Shown piece after piece: positions 57,870 to 64,000 of a stretch of 64,000 nt of DNA. Positions within the stretch are counted from its first letter, which is position 1; each line of letters opens with the position of its first letter. A model generated the notes under the pieces. The model was not told where the DNA came from, searched no databases, and saw only the letters and a list, made by a program, of their open reading frames with translations. Both the position numbers and the translations under genes were made by a program. The stretch is from positions 85,330,537 through 85,394,536 of the forward strand of contig OZ025240.1 of the NCBI GenBank assembly GCA_964019155.1, written 5' to 3'. This DNA comes from Osedax fenrisi (taxonomy: Eukaryota > Annelida > Polychaeta > Sabellida > Siboglinidae).

Positions 57870-58829
57870 GCTGTGGTGAATGTATGCCTATGATTGTATG
57901 ACACTAATTATATAGATAAAACAACATATACAAAGGGATACATATTATATATAGACTATACATTACAATAGTGGTAATGTATGATAACCAGCAGCATCAG
58001 CAGTGTCATTGCTGTATACACCCTGGGAGGGTATTATATACAATGGGGGGGGGGGAGATACATATCAGTGTGTGTGTGTACTTTGTCCTAGTTATGTAAT
58101 AGTGTAGGGTGTGTGTGTGTGTGTGGGGGTGTGCTAATAATTAGTGTATAAGCTATTATAGATAATAATTCATCATCAATTACATGATGAGCCCTAAATG
58201 CTTTCATCATGCCCTCACAGTATCTAGCCGTATAGATCTTTAATTATTTGTCTGTGCATGATATTTTACATATAAATATACTAAATATATATATATGTAG
58301 GGGCTTCTCCGGGAATTTGTTAAGAGAGGGACATAATTCAAAATTAAACTTATTCATAAAGTAATCAATTTAAAGATACATTATCAGATCTCGCATGTAT
58401 ATAATACACTATCAGTGTGACACACATCGTGGGCTCCCCCTTTATACCACCCACATATATATATATATATATTATAACTTATAATAATGCAAATAGGATA
58501 TATAAGAGTATATCTAGCACAATTACAGTAACTCTTATTCTTAGCTGAGTGTTTGTGGCATATTCCTATTGTTCCATCTGTCTATTGATATCATCTAGAT
58601 TCATTGTTGTGTGTTTGTTTAATTAAGAATGTTGTATCAAACTACAATGCAATGTACATGTTGAATGTTTACTGTATACATGCATCTAATAGCAAGACAA
58701 CAGCACATGATGAATTGTGTAAATAACTTATTTAAATATGAGAATTATGAATTACAATATGAATTACTTTAAAATAACTTGTATTCAGTCAGCTCTACCT
58801 AAATATGTATATGTGTACTTGAGAGAGAG

Positions 58830-58889
<60 letters not shown>

Positions 58890-61800
58890 TACTAATACAC
58901 ATGGATAATACCCCTCTTCTACTAGTGTTAATGCTATTAGCATGTCATTATTTGAGATCATGCAATAAACAAGTATTAATCTAATGTGTAAATAAATACA
59001 CATATATACACACATATATATATATATATATAATAATAATTATAAAAAAAGTATGCAATAAGTATAAATAATACAGTTTTAACTCAAAAAGACTACTACT
59101 TTTAACCACTGAAGCTTAATTTCTGATAACAACCACTGATGACCTCTATACGACCTCTAACACTGACCGCTAATCACGACCTCTAACGCATACAGGACGT
59201 TGAGTAACAATAGCATCACGACAATAGAAGAGAACTCGTTCAAGAAGCTCGTCCGACTNNNNNNNNNNNNNNNNNNNNNNNNNNNNNNNNNNNNNNNNNN
59301 NNNNNNNNNNNNNNNNNNNNNNNNNNNNNNNNNNNNNNNNNNNNNNNNNNNNNNNNNNNNNNNNNNNNNNNNNNNNNNNNNNNNNNNNNNNNNNNNNNNN
59401 NNNNNNNNNNNNNNNNNNNNNNNNNNNNNNNNNNNNNNNNNNNNNNNNNNNNNNNNNNAGTTAATGTAATATAGCATTGTGCTGTGTACACAATGATATT
59501 CAGTGTGAGTTCATTACGTCGGTGTCAATGTATAGTGTGCATTGCATTGGTATAGTACGCACTACATTAGAGTAGGTTACATTGGGGTTGAGGGTAAAGT
59601 ACGCACTACATTAGAGCAGGTTACATTGGGGTTGAGGGTAAAGTACACACTATATTAGAGCAGGTTACATTGGGGTTGAGGGTAAAGTACGCACTATATT
59701 AGAGCAGGTTACATTGGGGTTGAGGGTAAAGTACGCACTACATTAGAGCAGGTTACATTGGGGTTGAGGGTAAAGTACGCACTACATTAGAGCAGGTTAT
59801 ATTGGGGTTGAGGGTAAAGTACGCACTACATTAGAGCAGGTTATATTGGGGTTGAGGGTAAAGTACGCACTACATTAGAGCAGGTTACATTGGGGTTGAG
59901 GGTAAAGTACGCACTACATTAGAGCAGGTTACAATGTGGTTGAGGGTAAAGTACGCACTACATTAGAGCAGGTTACATTGGGGTTGAGGGTAGATTACAC
60001 ACTACATTAGAGCAGGTTACATTGGGGTTGAGGGTAAAGTACGCACTATATTAGGGCAGGTTACATTAGTACACTAAAAATAATGACTACATAAAAAATG
60101 TTGTTTACTAAAATGTGCAAATAAACTCACTTTTTGAACAAGTATATCCTATTTTTATATTAATTTTTATAATTGTTATATTTATATAATTATGATAGAC
60201 ATATATAATAAATATGAAATAATTAAAATATACTATTGATCATTTTTTCTTCAGATTTTGATAAAAAAAATAATTTTTTTGAATTTAAAAATATTTGTTT
60301 AGTGTATATCAAAAATAGGTTTACAGGCAAATTTTCACAAATATATTTTTGTAAAAATGAATTCATGAATATATCTTTAATTATAATTTTTTCGATAATT
60401 GTCAATGTAAATTTTCATCTTTTTTTAATATTGTTACAGATTTCTGAATTGGTGCCGTTTTTCACAATTTTCATTTTATTACATCTGAAATAATTAAGAG
60501 TTATTCCATGTTAGATGGGACTTTTCTACAAAGTATCTATAATGGACTCTTCTCTTAATGTACAGTAAGCGGATAGTAAAATGTATCCTACATTCGTAGT
60601 AATGGCTCTCTTCCATTCACCTACCTACATGAAACATTCCTATCGCAGGTGTCTTCTTGTGGAGTAAAACTATCGCAGGTGAAACGGTTTCGTTCGTATG
60701 TCCTAAAGGACGTTCACCTCTGAGGTTAGTGCAGATGCTTACGTCATCACTACTATACCTACTATACCTACTTCATATTATCATGTGATTTGTTCATATG
60801 GCTGCGATCATATGTCCTTCCAATGTATATTGTCACTTTTATCGTAATTATTTTACTAAAAATTCAATTTCTTATATTATTTTTTACGTTCATCAAATTT
60901 ATTCTTATAGAATATCATATTATAAACACAGATTTCTCTTTACAACTACATTATACAATCTATAACTCTTGGTTAGATATGAGTCAACTGCAGAATTATT
61001 AAAATGTGGGGATTCATTGTATTACACTAATTAAGAATTAGATCATATTGCATTTTCGTTTAAATTTCCATATTTTGCAATACAATTACGCGAAGCGTGA
61101 CAGCCACACATTATAGACATACGCTACGAATCTAATGTCCTCTAACGGAACAGCATCATCGAGCTATGTAATGTATTCTGTCCAAGCGTATATTCCAATC
61201 ACTCGATCACACCTACTTCTAGTACGCATACACGTAATTCTAATACCACCGCAGTAAAACCACCGCGGAGAATGACATCGCCCTCGCCACTAGAACTTGT
61301 TCCCATACCGGTTAGCAGCGCCACCTATTGGAGGGGCTAGTTACGACTGCGCGCGTCTAGAGTATAATGGGATTTTAATATAGTTACGCCGTTGCGTTGT
61401 TTGTAGGAGTTTTGTGATTTTTTAGTGGTTCATCGTAAATTATAAAATTTATTTAATAAAATGAGTGAATAATATTGAATATTTTAGAGATATAGTTTAT
61501 TTATTACATTCCATATACACACTAGTTTATTTTAATTAATCAATCTTGAATATATATAATTTTAGCAGAAAAATAATTATTTAACACTCAATTTTCATAA
61601 AAGTTTATACGTAAAATCCTAATACTCCTAAAGTTTAAAACCCAAAACCACAACCCCAATAACATACAGCACCCTAATCGCGCCCCCGCCCCCTGTCGGT
61701 AGGTTGGCATCGCATGAACTCCGCAGAATGCAAATACGAGAAGGAACTAGCCCGTATCCTCCAGAAATACCTGAACGACGACCGAGTGAATTCCTCGGGT

Positions 61801-64000
61801 CTCGTGAACCGGGCGCGCTACATGAGCCGTTACATCGAACACGCCCACTTGACCTCCGTCGAACTCGCCATCATCGCCGACATCATCGATCTGTTCGTCG
61901 AGCGGTCGTTCCACTACAAAGAGGTTAGACAACGAGTGTACGTTCGTTGCGTGAATTCGGTAATATACCGCGCTAGTTTTATGTTCATCGAAACACTATT
62001 ATTCATGTATGTGTTTACTTGTTTGCTTATTTACCAAATTTTATTAAATAGTTATTATAGTTCTAATAGTATTATAGTTTATAAGTTTAGTTTTAAGAGT
62101 TAAATAGTTATTATAGTTTTAATAGTATTATAGTTTATAAATTTAGTTTTAATAGTTAATAGTTATTCTAGTTTTATTAAATATTATTCGGTATTTAGCG
62201 AATACTGTTTATGCGTTGAATGCTAGAGAAATTTGCTACCCTGCGTAAACTTAGTGTATTAGTGTTAGATTAAAGTAGGTCATCGACAGAGTTTGTTCCA
62301 CTATGCATAGTGTGCGCGACACGTAGACTGTCGTTGTGTGTACAATGTACAGTAGACCGGTTCGTTCGAATCAATTTTTAATTCCCCAATAAATAATTCA
62401 TAACTATAACACTCGCGACGTTGAACAGAGTAACCTAATAGCCACTGCCTCTACGCACCCTCAACGCATACCCACCCTCTATATTACACCCTTACTCTAC
62501 GGTTCATTGATATAACCTTGGCGATGTTGGACAGAGTAACCTAATTGCCAATGCCTTTACGCACCCTCAACACATACATACCCTCTATATTACACCCTTC
62601 CCCTCACAGTTCATCGATATAACCCTGGCGATGGTGGACACTGTAACCCGCACTGATCAGAGAGAGCTTCACCAGGCTGAACGTCAGTATCGCTTCTGTA
62701 CCAGGTTAGAGGTCATCGTCATGGCAACCGTTGTCACGCCCTAGTAACCATCTTAGTTACGTAGGCTTACTATGCTAGAGTTTTTGTTAGTATTAAGTAT
62801 TATTCGGATATATGTTTTACAGATATATAGTTTATTGAACTGCTACTGAAATAAATATACAAAGTAAAGTACGTAATAAGTAGTTAAATCAATAATTATA
62901 CATTCGCTATATTCTAAAATCTCACAACTGTTGAGAATATATAAAAAAAATATATAAATTAATTAAATTGTCAACAAAAAAAGTCGTAACTTCTTCTTGA
63001 ACATGTCAATGACTCCTAGAGTAGAAATGAAAATAATATATAATTCGATAAGACCTTAACAAAAATAATATATTAAATGAATACATAACTATATTAGTAT
63101 TGAGTTATACATACCTTGAATGAGTATCTACTTGTATTATATTAATATATTCCATATAAATTATAGTAATTTTCAAATACATTTTTTCTGAATATTTATT
63201 ACTCTCTATCTAAATTCTTCAAAATCACTCATGTATTTTAATATTGCTAGTATATAAATAATATATATGAATAATTATAAGTATGAGTTTAATTTTGTAA
63301 TTATTGGTCTAATTTGCATATTATTATGTTGAATAGATTTTCATATATGCAAACGAGTTATCAAATAAATTATTAAATAAAAATGATCGCCTCTTTTCTA
63401 CATAATATTATATATTTAAATAAATGAATGCAAATGATGAAGTTTAACTAAAGCATCAATTATGATTCGCAATAAGAAGAGAGTAAAACTCTCATACTCC
63501 CTTTTATAGTATATTTTAATGATGTCATCACATAACGATCCTATTCAACTTACAAAAACAGCCAGTTTTTATAATGCCATTATTTTAATTCCGCGCATTT
63601 AATGCATAGTTAAATAACTTACACTATAATAATACGGTACAGATATAATAGGCTAGCTATTTCATATAATATATATAGATACAGGCACATACGTATAACC
63701 AAACACCTATAGCTACAACAACACTCCTGTAATACAATACAGTGTTCATTCTGTACTATTACATCAACTGATGATGTGTTGATACCCCATCCCCTTACCA
63801 CCTGCTACCCCATCTCCTTACCATATGTTACCCCATCATACCACCTATTACCCCCTCCTACCTCCTTCTACCCCTATCCCCTTACCACCTAGTACCCCTA
63901 TCCCCTTACCACCTGATACCCCAATCCTCTCCTACCACCATATAACTCTACCCCCCCCCAGAATCATACAATCGCTAATGAAGTTAGCGTCTCGTATCGA
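53944..64000 (+). CDS. ADGRA-like adhesion GPCR (GPR124/GPR125 type), 5' part, continues past window
   Basis: Ten exons assembled by splice phase: 53944-54048, 54467-54579, 54710-54775, 59196-59258, a gap, 60255-60350, 60649-60724, 61294-61310, 61703-61923, 62610-62704 and 63962-64000. The order of domains is signal peptide, LRRNT, LRRs, a likely Ig-domain end, a hormone-receptor domain (W, CP, R-C, G-W, C pattern) and a helical GAIN-like region ending CTRIIQSLMKLASRI. LRR, Ig, HormR and GAIN in this order is characteristic of the ADGRA subfamily, linked in vertebrates to Wnt7 co-reception and planar polarity. The 7TM region would be downstream of the window. Exons for further LRRs, LRRCT and the first part of the Ig fall in or near the gap. 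The subfamily call is inference from architecture. Confidence 0.75.
54467..54579 (+). CDS. ADGRA-like exon 2: LRRNT end
   Basis: Phase 0 to 2, 113 nt. It reads KERQIAVVCGVKGLKKINSP and FSSGFSKQLAKRVVFI, supplying the remaining LRRNT cysteine (VVCG) and leading into the first LRR. Acceptor ttaaag is weak (three bases further is also possible in frame); donor gttaga. Confidence 0.75.
54710..54775 (+). CDS. ADGRA-like exon 3: one leucine-rich repeat
   Basis: Acceptor ctacag, donor gttagt, 66 nt, phase 2 to 2. It reads NLNNNHLKRIPDLRKFVKLR and joins to KL in the next exon. It has one LRR per exon, as in other LRR receptors. Confidence 0.85.
55098..55255. repeat. (ACT)n microsatellite
   Basis: About 53 units with one ATT interruption. 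Confidence 0.97.
55647..56084. mobile_element. Possible MITE with agggttgtacaa ends
   Basis: Left agggttgtacaattt and right atttgtacaaccct are inverted. The interior has cttcgaa and gactcgaa words; no definite target duplication. Resembles short hAT-type ends. Confidence 0.5.
56377..56838 (+). mobile_element. MITE of the caaagatttt family (7-bp TSD), copy C
   Basis: 462 bp, left caaagattttccgaaggaaa and right tttgcttcgcaaaatctttg, flanked by the 7-bp duplication ttcataa (56370-56376 and 56839-56845). The interior is nearly identical to the reverse complement of copy A (13053-13506), implying recent mobility. Confidence 0.9.
57760..57867. repeat. (GT)n microsatellite
   Basis: About 108 bp of GT with periodic TTAT and TAT interruptions. 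Confidence 0.95.
58837..58885. repeat. (TA)n microsatellite
   Basis: About 49 bp of TA in the same intron. Confidence 0.9.
59196..59258 (+). CDS. ADGRA-like exon 4: leucine-rich repeat, runs into gap
   Basis: Acceptor atacag; G completes the leucine begun in exon 3. It reads TLSNNSITTIEENSFKKLVR, a canonical LRR, and then CT at the edge of the N run, so the donor is probably the first bases of the gap. Confidence 0.85.
59259..59458. other. Assembly gap (200 N)
   Basis: Exactly 200 N, a placeholder length rather than a measured one. It interrupts the LRR region of the receptor gene; missing LRR, LRRCT and Ig exons may be here. Confidence 0.99.
59551..60068. repeat. 45-bp minisatellite
   Basis: About 11.5 copies of a 45-bp unit (gtaaagtacgcactacatta and gagcaggttacattggggtt followed by gaggg) with few variants. 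It lies 93 bp after the assembly gap, suggesting that repeat collapse caused the gap. Confidence 0.95.
60255..60350 (+). CDS. ADGRA-like exon: probable end of Ig domain
   Basis: Acceptor tcttcag, donor gtaaaa, 96 nt, phase 1 to 1. It reads DFDKKNNFFEFKNICLVYIK and NRFTGKFSQIYF. The C-V-x-x-N-x-x-T-G-x-x-S pattern resembles strands F-G of an Ig fold. The junction base T plus GT of the next exon creates a cysteine just before the HormR Trp. AT-rich codons and modest similarity make this tentative. Confidence 0.5.
60649..60724 (+). CDS. ADGRA-like exon: hormone-receptor domain, first part
   Basis: Acceptor atcgcag, donor gttagt, 76 nt, phase 1 to 2. It reads VFLWSKTIAGETVSFVCPKG and RSPLR, the W-x-T-x-AG and CP pattern of HormR domains. 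The acceptor motif ctatcgcaggtg is repeated exactly 30 nt downstream in the same phase. Confidence 0.78.
61294..61310 (+). CDS. ADGRA-like 17-nt microexon in HormR domain
   Basis: Acceptor cactag, donor gttagc, phase 2 to 1. Bases aacttgttcccataccg join the flanking exons as R-TCSHT-G, giving RTCSHTGWHRMNSAEC, which restores the R-x-C-x-x-x-G-W spacing of HormR. Without it the neighbours cannot join in frame (phase 2 against phase 1). Confidence 0.75.
61703..61923 (+). CDS. ADGRA-like exon: HormR end and GAIN-like start
   Basis: Acceptor cggtag, donor gttaga, 221 nt, phase 1 to 0. It reads WHRMNSAECKYEKELARILQ and YLNDDRVNSSGL, then HLTSVELAIIADIIDLFVER. The last HormR cysteine is followed by the amphipathic helices expected of GAIN subdomain A. 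GC-rich codons. The overlapping frame from 61704 is a shadow. Confidence 0.85.
62610..62704 (+). CDS. ADGRA-like exon: GAIN-like region
   Basis: Acceptor tcacag, donor gttaga, 95 nt, phase 0 to 2. It reads FIDITLAMVDTVTRTDQREL and QAERQYRFCTR. The upstream intron has a roughly 120-bp direct duplication (62402-62516 and 62515-62625) that includes the acceptor side. Confidence 0.82.
62705..63769 (+). other. Intron of ADGRA-like gene
   Basis: AT-rich. A tttattgaactgctactgaa stretch near 62831 resembles the LINE 3'-end repeats at 1131 and 9022. No coding signal. Confidence 0.45.
63770..63960 (+). repeat. C-rich minisatellite before last visible exon
   Basis: Imperfect 20-25 bp repeats of taccccatccccttaccacc, pyrimidine-rich on the plus strand, running into the acceptor AG at 63960-63961. 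Confidence 0.85.
63962..64000 (+). CDS. ADGRA-like exon, truncated by window end
   Basis: Acceptor cccccag; A completes arginine and the frame continues IIQSLMKLASRI to the last base. The join CTR-IIQSLMKLA resembles the C-x-R-I-V-x-x-L-E segment of adhesion GPCRs of this subfamily. Confidence 0.75.

Larger units (their letters stand above)
54776..59195 (+). other. Intron of ADGRA-like gene, 4.4 kb
   Basis: Contains an (ACT)n array, a MITE and (GT)n tracts listed separately. A short frame at 55496-55614 (FASDKDEVIREVIASKN) has splice-like edges, but the flanking exons join perfectly without it, so it is not included in the model. 57000-57650 is plain AT-rich DNA, and 58030-58140 has G-rich and GT-rich runs. 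Confidence 0.5.

Noticed and set aside
59551..60068. Regular 45-bp repeats considered as a CRISPR array
   Set aside because: The repeats are contiguous with no unique spacers, and the setting is an animal intron; it is a minisatellite.
61704..61928. Plus-strand frame MASHELRRMQIREG with Arg/Pro-rich continuation
   Set aside because: A shadow frame of the receptor exon. The frame with WHRMNSAEC matches the HormR cysteine pattern and the splice phases.

Overview
This window is nuclear DNA of an invertebrate metazoan. It carries animal-specific gene families (an ADGRA-type adhesion receptor, an MBD2/3 NuRD subunit, SmgGDS/RAP1GDS1), spliceosomal GT-AG introns, several transposon families and many long microsatellites. 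Non-coding DNA is very AT-rich and the exons are richer in G and C. I cannot assign a phylum from sequence alone.

Layout. (1) 889-16505, plus strand: the last 12 exons (about 489 codons) of a RAP1GDS1 (SmgGDS) homologue. It is an armadillo-repeat protein whose 5' end lies upstream of the window. Every internal exon is a multiple of three with phase 1 at both ends. (2) 19061-34813, plus strand: a complete six-exon MBD2/3 gene (251 residues) with an MBD, the conserved central region and the C-terminal coiled coil. Both canonical DNA-contacting arginines of the MBD are replaced. (3) 35104-36069, minus strand: a single-exon tubulin-binding cofactor C (TBCC) gene, tail to tail with MBD2/3 and with overlapping poly(A) signals. 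(4) 36070-53943: about 18 kb of intergenic DNA with microsatellites, transposon relics and one decayed hAT element inserted in an ACT-repeat array. (5) 53944-64000+, plus strand: the 5' part of an ADGRA-like (GPR124/GPR125) adhesion GPCR: signal peptide, LRRNT, leucine-rich repeats, a likely Ig end, a hormone-receptor domain and the start of the GAIN-like region. It contains an N gap at 59259-59458, and a 17-nt microexon at 61294-61310 is needed to join the hormone-receptor domain in frame.

Mobile DNA. A CR1/L2-group LINE (ORF1 remnant, endonuclease, RT) lies on the minus strand at 20640-24140, inside the first MBD2/3 intron. Two other RT 3' fragments lie at 43629-44036 and 51619-51927. Several non-autonomous hAT-like elements have 8-bp target duplications. 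A tRNA-derived SINE is at 7439-7726 and a near-perfect foldback palindrome of about 630 bp is at 19305-19935. TTAA-flanked inverted-repeat elements are also present. The most novel item is a MITE family (13053, 14668, 56377, 52262 and a diverged copy near 53257) with about 24-30 bp terminal repeats and 7-bp target duplications.

The genes are ordinary housekeeping or receptor genes with no obvious shared pathway. The unusual signals are in exon architecture (symmetric exons, duplicated splice sites, a microexon), in the altered MBD, and in the nested inverted-repeat transposons.
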